NCBI RefSeq assembly: GCF_009856605.1
Contig: NZ_CP047242.1
Span: 4,408,001-4,472,000 of the forward strand
Length of the DNA: 64,000 nucleotides
Origin: Trichormus variabilis 0441
GTDB lineage: Bacteria > Cyanobacteriota > Cyanobacteriia > Cyanobacteriales > Nostocaceae
Direction: 5' to 3'
A program made the translations under genes and the position numbers. Shown here one piece after another: positions 48,786 to 57,508 of this stretch; position 1 is the first letter of the stretch; the number at the start of each line of letters is the position of its first letter. The notes below the pieces were generated by a model. The model did no database searches. It was given only the letters and a program-made list of their open reading frames with translations, and was not told where the DNA came from.

Positions 48786-49955
48786 TTAATCTCCGTAGGT
48801 TCTAGCAACCGTCACAAAGCGGTCATTGGTGAGTGACCAACCGCCGTACATAGCCCAAATCGCAATTACAAATCTTTGGTAATCGTCATTGTTGTTCAAG
48901 CGAACACTCACCGGGACTTCAGTTGCGATCGCTTCTCCCACCGCCTGCTGACCTAAGAAAATTCCCAGATGTCCAGTTCTGTTGGCTGCACCGGTGGGAT
49001 GTAGTCCAGCATTAGTAGACGCGGTGTAATTTAAATTCACCGTCGCCGTGGGCATATTGTTGGATTCAAAAAATCTCACACCCTCAAACACAAACCCTGT
49101 AGGCATCGCCTCACCCATGAAGCTGGCTTGCCCATATTGAGAGCCACCGAAAATCAATTGGTTGGGGCCAGAGATATAACCCTGGTTGGGTGGTGGCATC
49201 ATGGGAGCCGAGAACGGTGTAATGCCCGGCTGGAGGTAATTGGTAGGACAGAAAGAAGGATACTGAGCAACAGCGCGGAAATCTGGATCTTGCCGCAGGT
49301 GTTTGATAAACCGAGGGGCAGCCAAACAGTAGTAATACCCATCACTGAAGGTAGGAACGTTACGTGTCCGCATCCCTTCCACGATGGTTAACAGGTCATT
49401 TTTGACATCAATCTTTGGTGGGCCGGAAGCGTAAGTACCGCCATCCGCTACACCTTGGGGGTTGTAAGTAAACGGTGACTGCAAAAGTGTATTGATGTAG
49501 ACCCTATCCAACCATTTCCGATAGTCCCGGAATAGAGTCAGCGCACCGATACTCTGGTGAAAGGCTTGTATCTGTTGCGGGTTGTACTGCCACAAAGCCC
49601 GTTGAGCCAGCAATATGGTCTCCATCGGAATCTTGAAATTCCCTGGAGCATTGGGGTTATTCGCATCACCACCACTAGGGCCTGTGTACTCATCAATGGT
49701 GACAATGATTTTGGATTTCAAAATGTCACGGGAATTAGCAGTACCAATTGTCTGAGTAGGAGCGCGGCGGCGGGATTCTAAAGTAAAGCTGTCGTCTTCC
49801 CAGTATTCGTATCTATCGAGCTGTACCGTCTTACCGCGAGTTGCCGAAGCATCCCAAACAACTTGAGGTTGACAGACGAACTTAGATATAAACTGGGCAT
49901 CCGGTCTTAATAGTTCTGCTCCCAGAATCCTGGGAAAATCATCATCTATCCACAC
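48786..49955 (-). CDS. Probable major capsid protein
   Basis: 389 residues, starting GTG at 49953-49955. It lies in the usual capsid slot, downstream of the portal and before small connector-sized genes, and its size fits. Features seen: FVCQPQVVWDASATRGKTVQLDRYEYWED, DIVE-type long helices, and PTFSDGYYYCLAAPRFIKHLRQDPDF. I do not recognise a named capsid family with certainty. No prohead protease gene is next to it. Confidence 0.65.
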   Translation of the reverse strand: MWIDDDFPRILGAELLRPDAQFISKFVCQPQVVWDASATRGKTVQLDRYEYWEDDSFTLESRRRAPTQTIGTANSRDILKSKIIVTIDEYTGPSGGDANNPNAPGNFKIPMETILLAQRALWQYNPQQIQAFHQSIGALTLFRDYRKWLDRVYINTLLQSPFTYNPQGVADGGTYASGPPKIDVKNDLLTIVEGMRTRNVPTFSDGYYYCLAAPRFIKHLRQDPDFRAVAQYPSFCPTNYLQPGITPFSAPMMPPPNQGYISGPNQLIFGGSQYGQASFMGEAMPTGFVFEGVRFFESNNMPTATVNLNYTASTNAGLHPTGAANRTGHLGIFLGQQAVGEAIATEVPVSVRLNNNDDYQRFVIAIWAMYGGWSLTNDRFVTVARTYGD

Positions 49956-50012
49956 TGGGGTTCTGACCTTCTATGAAGTGGGCAACTTAGGTCAGAACTG
50001 AGAACGCGATCG

Positions 50013-50040
50013 CCCTGGACTAAACCCTCCAGGGTTTTTT
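50013..50040 (+). terminator. Rightward terminator hairpin between capsid and upstream gene
   Basis: CCCTGGA (50013-50019) pairs with TCCAGGG (50028-50034), followed by TTTTTT at 50035-50040. It points rightward, against the direction of all surrounding genes. Confidence 0.7.
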
Positions 50041-50060
50041 ATTGGTTGGCAAAAAACAAA

Positions 50061-50474
50061 TTAGAAACGCAAGGTATTTGCCATCAGGTTGGCATTGGTA
50101 TTGCGCGCCTGGTTGTAGGCATCCACCAAACCTTGAGCCGCATTGAAGCGGTTTTGCTGCTCGTTTATCGCCATATTGTTGTAGGTGTTTTGGCGCATTT
50201 GGTCAGCATTCAATCCCCGTGCAAAGGCTTGGTTTTCCATGCCAACGCCTTGCTGAAATCTCATGTCTGTTTGAGCGCGGGCGGTGGCGGCGTTGGCAAG
50301 TTCGTTCATGTCAAAGCCCAAGGCCTTGGCTTGGTCTAAAACATCGTCGTAATTGCGTCCGGCGGTAGCTGCCCGACCTGCTGCATTACCTATGGCAGCA
50401 CCAGCAATATTTGAAGCTGCACTACCAGCAGCACGTAGTAAGGAAGGAGCAACGGCTCCGATAACAGCCTGCAT
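50061..50474 (-). CDS. Small Ala/Asn/Gln-rich phage protein, possible internal virion protein
   Basis: 137 residues. The N-terminus (AVIGAVAPSLLRAAGSAASNIAGAAIGNAAGRAAT) is Gly/Ala-rich and hydrophobic, the rest is a coiled helix rich in Gln/Asn. Such proteins in short-tailed phages can be ejected with the DNA. That role is inferred. TAGGAG lies just before the ATG on the minus strand. Confidence 0.5.
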   Translation of the reverse strand: MQAVIGAVAPSLLRAAGSAASNIAGAAIGNAAGRAATAGRNYDDVLDQAKALGFDMNELANAATARAQTDMRFQQGVGMENQAFARGLNADQMRQNTYNNMAINEQQNRFNAAQGLVDAYNQARNTNANLMANTLRF

Positions 50475-50512
50475 ATTTTTTCTCCTAATGACTAATGACC
50501 ATTGACCATTGA

Positions 50513-51397
50513 CTACTGACCAAACAGCGAAACGATATCCTGGCTGGCGAGTTGGTCAATCACCTGCCAAGCCATACCTGGGTTATGTTGCCAAGCGGAT
50601 CTGAACTTGTCCCGGTTGTTGGTTGCACCGCCAACACCAGGGGCGGGGGGTGCGGGGAAAGATGGACGACTAAAGGCACTGGGGACAGAAGCTGTAGGTG
50701 TGACCAACTGCTTTTGTTGTGGTGGATCTAATTGCAAATACCACTCAGCACACTGCACCGGGTCAGAGAGAATTTCCCAGAACTTTTGGATCATCAAGTC
50801 CTGTGTTGCACTGAACTCTCCCAATACCACGGCATTAACCGCCAAGGGGCCAAGAGCATCCAGAGCTTGATCGGCGATCGCCAGATTTTGCTCTTGCTGT
50901 CCAATCAACTGGGAAAATTGCTCAATCACTTGAGTTGCGATCGCAATCTGTTGTTGTTGTTGAGCAAAAAGTCCAACAATCTGATCAGCAATGTTTAGTG
51001 CGTTAGTTTGACTCCGCACCACATTCTCCAGCCAGCCCACATACTCAGCAGTTTGGTTAGCGCTTACCCCTAGAGCGTTGGCTGTTGCCTGTCTGTTGCT
51101 GTTGGGCGAAGATACCCCAAAGTTCTGGGGAGACTGCGATGTCTGCTGGAAGCCCTGGGGGATAGAAATTGCTTGGCTGCTGTCCTGTTGGTAGACGTGG
51201 GACGGAATTGGTGACTGTACCGCCGGGGGTGGGGAGGGGATTGCCCCAATCCGCCCTTGAACGATATCCAACAGGCGGTTGGTAACTTGTCCCCACTCCT
51301 GGGAACTGTGTTGGGAGTCCTGCGGCGGCTGTGGAGCCGCGCTCGTCCCTTGGGGTATAAATGCCGGGGTTGGTGTCGCTTGGGGGGCTGCTACCAT
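50513..51397 (-). CDS. Gln/Pro-rich phage protein overlapping the portal gene
   Basis: 294 residues. The first 100 are Pro/Ser/Gln-rich and disordered, then a helical part (WLENVVRSQTNALNIADQIVGLFAQQQQQIAIATQ). The first ATG at 51395-51397 lies 341 bases inside the portal gene, in the +1 frame, and has no clear ribosome-binding site. A scaffold or ejection protein is possible. The true start may be further in. Confidence 0.55.
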   Translation of the reverse strand: MVAAPQATPTPAFIPQGTSAAPQPPQDSQHSSQEWGQVTNRLLDIVQGRIGAIPSPPPAVQSPIPSHVYQQDSSQAISIPQGFQQTSQSPQNFGVSSPNSNRQATANALGVSANQTAEYVGWLENVVRSQTNALNIADQIVGLFAQQQQQIAIATQVIEQFSQLIGQQEQNLAIADQALDALGPLAVNAVVLGEFSATQDLMIQKFWEILSDPVQCAEWYLQLDPPQQKQLVTPTASVPSAFSRPSFPAPPAPGVGGATNNRDKFRSAWQHNPGMAWQVIDQLASQDIVSLFGQ

Positions 51398-53183
51398 TTG
51401 TTGTTACATCGTTATATGAGTTAGAGCCATTGCCATTAGTTGTGGTAGGGCTATTGAGTTTGTCGGGTTCGTCGTAAGTCTCACCGTAAGAAAACTCTTG
51501 GGCAACTAACGACAAAGCTTTTTCGATTAGTGGGGTGATATCCAATCGCCACCCCAAGGGCATCGCCGGATCAAGCGGGTCAGGGAGACTCAAAAAGTTT
51601 TGATATAAACCTATGAGTTGATTAATCGCTTGAACTTTGTTTTGAGTGGTTCTATAGCTAAAATTCCCACTCTGCATCGCGGCGATTTCTTTATCGGTTT
51701 TGTCGGGAAAAAGAAAGCGTAAAACGTACTCAGTATTAATCCCCGCCTCTGCCAAGTTCCGTCCCACAATCGACTTATCCAAAATTTCCCGTGAAGTGTC
51801 TGGGAAAATTTCACTGGTGAACCTCCATTCAATTACTCTGTCCCCCATCGGTGGCATCCCAATCACACCGCGAGGGATAACGCCAAACTCCAACAGCATC
51901 TGACAGATATCGTCTGTGATGTCGTTGGGTGACTCTAGTTGAATGTCTTTGGGCTTGAGCTTGGCTCCCTGTTGTTTGTAGATGTCAGCCAGTAAGCCTT
52001 TAAATTCTTTTTCTTGCTCAATTGCTACTGCAAATAGAGATTGTTTAAACAGATTCTCCTCAGCCAAGAGAATCATCTCAAACAGTTTGCACAGTCCATA
52101 GTCATACAAAGCCAAACATTTTTTCCTAGCAGTCGCCGCAGTTGAACCACTTCTTACTTTGATTTCATATGCCGTCGCACCAGAACGAATCCCCAACGGA
52201 TCAACACCACCCAAAGCTGTGTGTAGTTGCTCACGGTATTCCCGTTGATATAAATTCTGATCACCACTCACCGGGTCAACCTGAATATATCCCACCCGTT
52301 CATCAGGCCCAATACCACCAATCACACTGGCGACTTTTTCACCACCATCAAACTGACTGCGCTCCCTGGGGTCTGACCTGTTCGTGCTGGGATAGTACCC
52401 AGACTGAGATGCAACTGTGGGAACAAAACCTGATACAGCAGCAGCTTCCAAAACCTCAGAGCGCGATCGCGTCGTCACCAATGTAGGATTGGCAAACAGC
52501 GACAAGTTTCTATTGATAGTCGTCAGCATCTTGTCATGACGCTCAATCGGCTGACGCAACCAATGAAACTCACTTGACCCTGGTTGACCGGGACGGCTGG
52601 GATGATTGGGGATAGCCACACAGGGAATAAACCCCAAGGTGTTCTCTACAGTTTGTACATTAGGGTCTTGCAGATCGATATCACCCGTAATCCCATTGAG
52701 ATTAGGCTTTTGTGTTAAATCATGCTGGCGGATTGTCTCTTTAGTAATTTCCAGTTTCACCCAGCGTTCTTCTTCCGTCCCCAGCAGCGAAAGCCGCTTG
52801 TAGGGATAGGCAATCACTACCCTTTCTAGTTCCCTACCCCCTGGCTTGTAGTAGGCTTTATACTCTGGGTTGGGGTCGGTTGTCCCCCCATGAAACCATG
52901 AGATTTCATAACTATCACCAGTGGGACGCAGGTAGAAAAGAATCTCGCCACAAGTCAGGTACAAGTCCCAGATGTAGTCCAAATAAAGATCCATCCGGTT
53001 GTACTTCCAGATACTGGAGATAAATTTCTTTCTCTCTCCAGTGGGGTCTTGCACCGGGTAAAGTTCGATTCCCCTGGCACCGAACAATTTCAACTGAGCA
53101 AGATGATTGGCAACAATCAGCGATTCGCCGCCGCCATTGCCGTCACGATTTACAACTGCCTGAATGATGTTCTCTAGGGTCAT
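51057..53183 (-). CDS. Phage portal protein
   Basis: 708 residues. The opening is helical (TLENIIQAVVNRDGNGGGESLIVANHLAQL). The central helices RSGATAYEIKVRSGSTAATARKKCLALYDYGLCKLFEMILLAEE and the surrounding beta segments resemble the crown and stem of portal proteins. The last 110 residues are low-complexity (Pro/Ser/Gln-rich) and share DNA with the next gene. Lies between terminase and capsid, the usual order. An exact copy of the GGGCAACTTAG motif lies 82 bases before its start. Confidence 0.78.
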   Translation of the reverse strand: MTLENIIQAVVNRDGNGGGESLIVANHLAQLKLFGARGIELYPVQDPTGERKKFISSIWKYNRMDLYLDYIWDLYLTCGEILFYLRPTGDSYEISWFHGGTTDPNPEYKAYYKPGGRELERVVIAYPYKRLSLLGTEEERWVKLEITKETIRQHDLTQKPNLNGITGDIDLQDPNVQTVENTLGFIPCVAIPNHPSRPGQPGSSEFHWLRQPIERHDKMLTTINRNLSLFANPTLVTTRSRSEVLEAAAVSGFVPTVASQSGYYPSTNRSDPRERSQFDGGEKVASVIGGIGPDERVGYIQVDPVSGDQNLYQREYREQLHTALGGVDPLGIRSGATAYEIKVRSGSTAATARKKCLALYDYGLCKLFEMILLAEENLFKQSLFAVAIEQEKEFKGLLADIYKQQGAKLKPKDIQLESPNDITDDICQMLLEFGVIPRGVIGMPPMGDRVIEWRFTSEIFPDTSREILDKSIVGRNLAEAGINTEYVLRFLFPDKTDKEIAAMQSGNFSYRTTQNKVQAINQLIGLYQNFLSLPDPLDPAMPLGWRLDITPLIEKALSLVAQEFSYGETYDEPDKLNSPTTTNGNGSNSYNDVTTNGSSPPSDTNPGIYTPRDERGSTAAAGLPTQFPGVGTSYQPPVGYRSRADWGNPLPTPGGTVTNSVPRLPTGQQPSNFYPPGLPADIAVSPELWGIFAQQQQTGNSQRSRGKR

Positions 53184-53264
53184 TAATTAGGAAATCCGGC
53201 TTACCTTCCGAGGGGTAAGCCGCGTAACAAAGGATACACTCTATAGAAAGACAACCTTCCTACC

Positions 53265-53441
53265 CTAAGTTGCCCACTTATCTATCTTGTGTCTGTGTCT
53301 CCAAAAAAGCTTAGACCAGCCTAATTGCGCTGGATATATTTCTATTAACCAGCGATCACACAAATAAGGACTATCAACTATTTGTTCGTAGTATTTCAAG
53401 TATTCTTCGTGGAAACTGCGATCCGCATCATTTAGGTTCAT
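53265..53441 (-). CDS. Small phage protein, 58 residues
   Basis: Begins MNLNDADRSFHEEYLKYYEQIVDSPYLCDRW with many aromatic residues. The ATG at 53439-53441 is preferred to an upstream TTG at 53480. Its last codons lie within the GGGCAACTTAG motif, so the motif and gene overlap. Function unknown. Confidence 0.5.
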   Translation of the reverse strand: MNLNDADRSFHEEYLKYYEQIVDSPYLCDRWLIEIYPAQLGWSKLFWRHRHKIDKWAT

Positions 53442-53476
53442 TTCACTTTTTCTCACGCAACCATAGGGAAAATTTC

Positions 53477-53617
53477 TCAAGGATTGGGTGATAGACTCTC
53501 TAAGTTGCGTAGAACAATCGTGAGGTTTACTAGCGTCACCGATTCATCCTGTCCGATAGCGTCTTTGGCTAAAATTTTTCTGATTTGAGTTTTCGTTAGG
53601 TTAGCGAGTTCTTCCAT
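53477..53617 (-). CDS. Short phage reading frame, 46 residues
   Basis: Opens MEELANLTKTQIRKILAKDA and ends ESLSPNP. Charged helix at the start, plausible small protein. No strong ribosome-binding site. It contains a weaker motif copy, CGCAACTTAG, at 53500-53509 on the minus strand. Confidence 0.4.
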   Translation of the reverse strand: MEELANLTKTQIRKILAKDAIGQDESVTLVNLTIVLRNLESLSPNP

Positions 53618-53682
53618 TTTTTTTGCCTGGTAAGTGGGGGATATCTGCGACAACAATGTTAGGTGTAGGAAAAATTTTTAGC

Positions 53683-53940
53683 CTAACAACAACGTGTCAC
53701 ACCTAATCGACCTGCAAAACCTCCCATTGTTGCTTTTCCTTCGGCAATGTGATCAAGTAAATGGGCGGTGCTACATAGTGAGTTATTTAACTCGCCAAGA
53801 AGCGTCATACCGATTTCGGGGCATTGAGCAGCTAAAGCAATAAGTTGTCGGCATTCAAGTTGCACTTTTTTTGCCTGCGCCTCAACACTTTCTGGTGTTG
53901 TTGTAACCTTTGTCATTTCGTTATCGGGTGTATAGTCCAT
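53683..53940 (-). CDS. Small phage protein, 85 residues
   Basis: Helical throughout (EAQAKKVQLECRQLIALAAQCPEIGMTLLGELNNSL), C-terminus VTRCC. A methionine at residue 9 is another possible start. It lies between terminase and portal. Function unknown. Confidence 0.5.
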   Translation of the reverse strand: MDYTPDNEMTKVTTTPESVEAQAKKVQLECRQLIALAAQCPEIGMTLLGELNNSLCSTAHLLDHIAEGKATMGGFAGRLGVTRCC

Positions 53941-53994
53941 AGCTAAGTTCGTAATCTCCAGTAAAGTTTGTTGATGAACAGACCTATTGTTCCC

Positions 53995-55449
53995 TCACGC
54001 AACCTCAAGCTTACGTCTACCCATCAACCCAACTAAGCAATAAACCAAAGCATCCACACAATCATCCTTATCCATCGCGCCAAAGTTAATGAGTTCATCA
54101 ACCAACCGCCCCATCATCCGGTATTGGTTAAAGGTAACTAGCCCATTTTGAAATAACCCCGACACCCCGCGCAGTCGCTGCAACTTATCCCCTTTAGTCG
54201 TCGGCTGCTGGTATTGAATATTAAAAATCTGCTTCTCATTCACCAAGTAGTGAGTAAAGTCACCCTTCAAGGAACTTTGATAAGCCACAGCCTCAGCGCA
54301 CAGTGTTATTGGCAACTCTCCCCAGTCTGCCCACAGTTCAATAATCTGGTCGAGCTTTTCAATATTCCCACTCCACCGACCCCGCCGGATGTCGAGAATG
54401 TAAAACTTGTTGCCAACTCGACCACCCAAAACAAACACCGTGTAATCAGCCCGTTCTCTGAGTGATGCTGACAAATCCCCACCGATACACAGCGAGTCAA
54501 AATGATCGGGGAATTCACCATGCTTGATCCACAGTGGGTCAATGGAGGTTTCAGAACTCCGCATTACCCGGTTTTGATACTGGAAGCTAAACGCGACCGG
54601 GCTATCTTCCCTCAGTGCTTGCAATTCTTCCAGGGTGAAGCGTTCCGGCCAGTAACTTACTTCCTTACCGTCATCATCATCAACAATTGCCTGCTGTACA
54701 ATTTGCTTCCATCCCTTCGCCGGAATGAAATCAGTACAGTGGATGTCATCGGCACGGAAGCGAGTCCCAATATTGACCTGTCTCCCCCCTGGCTTGAGAG
54801 TAGGCCTGATTACCTCTGAATAGTTGGTGGTAATTTTCTCGCGTACTTCTGGATTCTCAATTGATTCAGAAGACTTAATAATGTCGTCGTAGACCACCAA
54901 ATCACTACGGCGGCTGGTGATACTTCCAGTGATACCTGTGGCGTAAAAGGTGTAGTCAGAATCCAGGCTGTCAACACCTGCAAAATCCTTTCTAATTTCC
55001 CAGTCGGTATCACTCCACCTTTTACCCGGTAATACATTTGGGAAAACTTCCCTATACTTGGGACTCTCAATAATTCGCTTGATGATGCGGCTACGAGATA
55101 AGGCGACAGATTCAGAGTAAGAAACATAAATAATCTGAATACTGGGATTGTGACCAATCACCCACGCCACCCACATAGCAATCCAGGTACTCTTGGCACT
55201 ACCTCTAGGTGCAAGAATACTCAGATTGTCCCCCGCGACTAATTCAAGAGTCTGGGAAGAAATCCCTGTAACTAGTTCAGTAATCCATTCCAGGTGATGC
55301 TCTGCTGCCGTTTTTCCCGTTACATACTCAGCAAAGTAAGCAAAGTCATTCCAAGCCCTAAGAGCATTGGGCGATCGCGCTGCAATAGTCGCTGATCTGG
55401 CGGCTTCCCTGGCTTTCTCTCTATACTGCTTATAGATTCGTGTCGCCAT
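53995..55449 (-). CDS. Phage terminase large subunit
   Basis: DNA-packaging motor and nuclease, 484 residues. Walker A is LAPRGSAKST (residues 79-88), the Walker B region is RSDLVVYDDII, and the coupling strand is GTRFRADDIH. The nuclease half begins CIGGDLSASLRERADYTVFVLG, with the metal-binding Asp, and includes AEAVAYQSSLK. The C-terminus is typical of the family (DKDDCVDALVYCLVGLM). The start codon is 11 bases from that of the oppositely directed HU gene. Confidence 0.93.
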   Translation of the reverse strand: MATRIYKQYREKAREAARSATIAARSPNALRAWNDFAYFAEYVTGKTAAEHHLEWITELVTGISSQTLELVAGDNLSILAPRGSAKSTWIAMWVAWVIGHNPSIQIIYVSYSESVALSRSRIIKRIIESPKYREVFPNVLPGKRWSDTDWEIRKDFAGVDSLDSDYTFYATGITGSITSRRSDLVVYDDIIKSSESIENPEVREKITTNYSEVIRPTLKPGGRQVNIGTRFRADDIHCTDFIPAKGWKQIVQQAIVDDDDGKEVSYWPERFTLEELQALREDSPVAFSFQYQNRVMRSSETSIDPLWIKHGEFPDHFDSLCIGGDLSASLRERADYTVFVLGGRVGNKFYILDIRRGRWSGNIEKLDQIIELWADWGELPITLCAEAVAYQSSLKGDFTHYLVNEKQIFNIQYQQPTTKGDKLQRLRGVSGLFQNGLVTFNQYRMMGRLVDELINFGAMDKDDCVDALVYCLVGLMGRRKLEVA

Positions 55450-55460
55450 TGTTTTTACTT

Positions 55461-55754
55461 ATGAACAAAGCAGAATTGATACAAGCAGTTGCCGCCAAAG
55501 CAAACGTCAGCCAAAAGCAAGCTGAGACAGTCCTTAACGCCACAACAGACACCATCGTTGAGACAGTCGCCAACGGTGGGAAAGTGATACTCGTTGGGTT
55601 CGGTTCGTTTGAAGCTAGGGCTAGAAAGGAGCGTGAAGGACGTAACCCCAAGACAAACGAAAAGATGATTATCCCAGCTACCACTGTCCCCGCCTTTAGC
55701 CCTGGTAAGCACTTTAAAACTGAAGTCACAGCTACTCTTCCTCAAGCCGGCTGA
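55461..55754 (+). CDS. HU family DNA-binding protein (phage-borne)
   Basis: Histone-like DNA-bending protein, 97 residues from ATG 55461. Complete family signature: MNKAELIQAVAAKANVSQKQAETVLNATTDTIVETVANGGKVILVGFGSFEARARKEREGRNPKT and IIPATTVPAFSPGKHFK. It is coded rightward inside an otherwise leftward packaging module, and its 3' end overlaps the next gene by 23 bases. It could help in packaging, replication or integrative recombination. Confidence 0.95.
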   Translation: MNKAELIQAVAAKANVSQKQAETVLNATTDTIVETVANGGKVILVGFGSFEARARKEREGRNPKTNEKMIIPATTVPAFSPGKHFKTEVTATLPQAG

Positions 55755-56298
55755 GGACACCTTTGGTAGCTTCCACCAATGCCGATTCAAAAGGCGTATC
55801 AGCGAAAATCAAGCGCAACTCTTGAATTGCCCGATACGCCCCTGCCATTTCCAAAGCCTTGCGATCGCGGATGTACTTTTGCCCGTTCACCGCCTCGGCA
55901 CAAGCCCTCACTTCTCTGGATAAGTGAGAAACTACTGGCAGTAATTTTTCAGGGTCTATCGCCCCAACCCCTCCCTTGAGCTTCAGCACCTCCATTACGC
56001 TGTCAATTAGGTCAGCGTTTAGCACCAATACTTTCTGTAAAGCATCTCCAGTATCTACACCAGAGAAGGCTGATGTTAGGATGTTGAACCGTTTGGCCTC
56101 CTCACCTACTGGGAAAAATGCCCGATACCAATTCTGTACCGCAGTCTGAGAAACCTTATACCCCCAATCCTCAAGTAGTTGACGAATAGCCGTGGTGTTA
56201 CGGTTGTGCTTACAAAATTCGTCAAACTCCTGTAACCGCTCGGCACTCATGAGCGAGCGAATCTGGTCTACCCTATGTTGAGGGGCTTTTCTAGTCAC
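55732..56298 (-). CDS. Putative terminase small subunit (DUF3486-like)
   Basis: 188 residues starting GTG at 56296-56298. The N-terminus (RVDQIRSLMSAERLQEFDEFCKHNRNTTAIRQLLEDWGYKVSQTAVQNWYRAFF) looks like the helix-turn-helix of small terminase subunits of the Mu gp27/DUF3486 kind. The rest is helical. It lies upstream of the large subunit with only the HU gene between. Assignment is by pattern and position. Confidence 0.6.
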   Translation of the reverse strand: MTRKAPQHRVDQIRSLMSAERLQEFDEFCKHNRNTTAIRQLLEDWGYKVSQTAVQNWYRAFFPVGEEAKRFNILTSAFSGVDTGDALQKVLVLNADLIDSVMEVLKLKGGVGAIDPEKLLPVVSHLSREVRACAEAVNGQKYIRDRKALEMAGAYRAIQELRLIFADTPFESALVEATKGVLSRLEEE

Positions 56299-56320
56299 AG
56301 ATGTTTACACTTGTTGATAG

Positions 56321-56782
56321 TTACCGTCTATTTCGGAAGGATGCGATCGCAGCAGAGCGATCCTCAGACTTTTCACGCTGCTTTATTTGGCTACGAAGTC
56401 CTGCCATATCGCGCTCCTGACCAAAGCCAGATTCCTGCATCCTCTCCCGCGCCGCAATTTGAGCCGCATCCCGGCGCTCAATAGATTGCAGGTTGTCACC
56501 TTGTAGAGTGCGGTTATTCTGGAAATTCTGATCAGTTTCTTTCGCTCTGTAACCAAAAGCCCTAGAAGCATTGGCTTCTGCCTCCCTTTGTCGCAAGTCA
56601 AAGCCTACGTTCCAGGTGTCTCTAAGTTGGTTTAGGCGGTCTTGAGCTTGTTGCTGGGCGGCCGTTCGATTCTTGTCTGCTAAGTACTGTCCATACTCAG
56701 CCCAGTCCATTTGCTTCCCGTCAACATTAAAAGTTAGATTTTGAGTCGAGACGGAAGATCCGCCGATGGCTGACATTACCAT
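56321..56782 (-). CDS. Phage protein, Arg/Gln/Glu-rich, 153 residues
   Basis: ATG 56782 overlaps the stop of the upstream gene (TAATG) and has GGAGGTGG upstream. Contains long charged helices (AAQQQAQDRLNQLRDTW; RDAAQIAARERMQESGF). Composition is like internal virion or scaffold proteins; no family recognised. Confidence 0.5.
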   Translation of the reverse strand: MVMSAIGGSSVSTQNLTFNVDGKQMDWAEYGQYLADKNRTAAQQQAQDRLNQLRDTWNVGFDLRQREAEANASRAFGYRAKETDQNFQNNRTLQGDNLQSIERRDAAQIAARERMQESGFGQERDMAGLRSQIKQREKSEDRSAAIASFRNRR

Positions 56783-57423
56783 TAGAACCACCTCCAGGTC
56801 GATTCACCAGTATTGCCACTTAAAATGGCGGTATCCTGTTGTATCTGTGCTAACCTTTGTTGCGCCGCCAGTTGCGCCCCCTGCATAGTGCGTTCATTAG
56901 CTTGGCGTTGTTGCTCCAATATTTGTTGATTGTAGCGATCGCGGTCAGCTTGTGCTAATTGTCTTTTAAGGTCTCTTGTTGCGGACTCATCCCGAAGCCT
57001 CGACTCCTCCCGCATCATTGCCACCCTGGGGTTCAGTCCTGCTTCATACTCCACCCTGGGATTGTAGATATTTCCCTTGAATACTGGGCGATATACATTG
57101 AGTCCTTCTTCATAACCGGAATAACTGCCACCAGATCGGTTGGCTTCTCGCCTCGCCTCCGTTTGGCGCTCAAAATCCCTTTGCTTTGAATACTCCTCCC
57201 TCTGCGCCGCCTCAATACTGGCATTGCGTTGGCGATTGTAGGCATCCTGCTGATTTTGTCCCGCAAAAAACCTTTGCTGAAAAGCGTCGTCAGTTGCAGC
57301 CTGTTGCGACTGCCTCAATAGCCGTGCTGGATCGTTTGGCTGCAAGAATCGCTCCGGCGTTTCATTGCGCCTCGCCAAGTTCGTGTTCCTATTCCCTGTC
57401 CTGGTATTGGTTCCCGAAGTCAT
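56782..57423 (-). CDS. Phage protein with long Gln/Arg coiled coil
   Basis: 213 residues from ATG 57423. Almost entirely charged and polar helix (EAAQREEYSKQRDFERQTEARREANRS; QADRDRYNQQILEQQRQANERTMQGAQLAAQQRLAQ). A similar style to the next gene downstream. The ATG is 20 bases after an exact GGGCAACTTAG on the minus strand. It begins the leftward late module. An upstream in-frame ATG at 57471 is less likely. Confidence 0.55.
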   Translation of the reverse strand: MTSGTNTRTGNRNTNLARRNETPERFLQPNDPARLLRQSQQAATDDAFQQRFFAGQNQQDAYNRQRNASIEAAQREEYSKQRDFERQTEARREANRSGGSYSGYEEGLNVYRPVFKGNIYNPRVEYEAGLNPRVAMMREESRLRDESATRDLKRQLAQADRDRYNQQILEQQRQANERTMQGAQLAAQQRLAQIQQDTAILSGNTGESTWRWF

Positions 57424-57479
57424 AGTAAGTTCGTAGCTCTGACCTAAGTTGCCCTCAACCGTCGTAACCAAGATTACAA

Positions 57480-57499
57480 TTGAGAACTACGGTTCTCAA
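57480..57499. promoter_or_regulatory. Perfect 20-bp palindrome in the divergent phage control region
   Basis: TTGAGAACTACGGTTCTCAA: 8-bp arms with centre TACG. It lies 9 bases before the ATG at 57509 and 56 bases upstream of the leftward start at 57423. Size and symmetry fit an operator for a dimeric repressor, though a 5' hairpin in the rightward mRNA is also possible. Confidence 0.6.
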
Positions 57500-57508
57500 A
57501 AGTAATTT

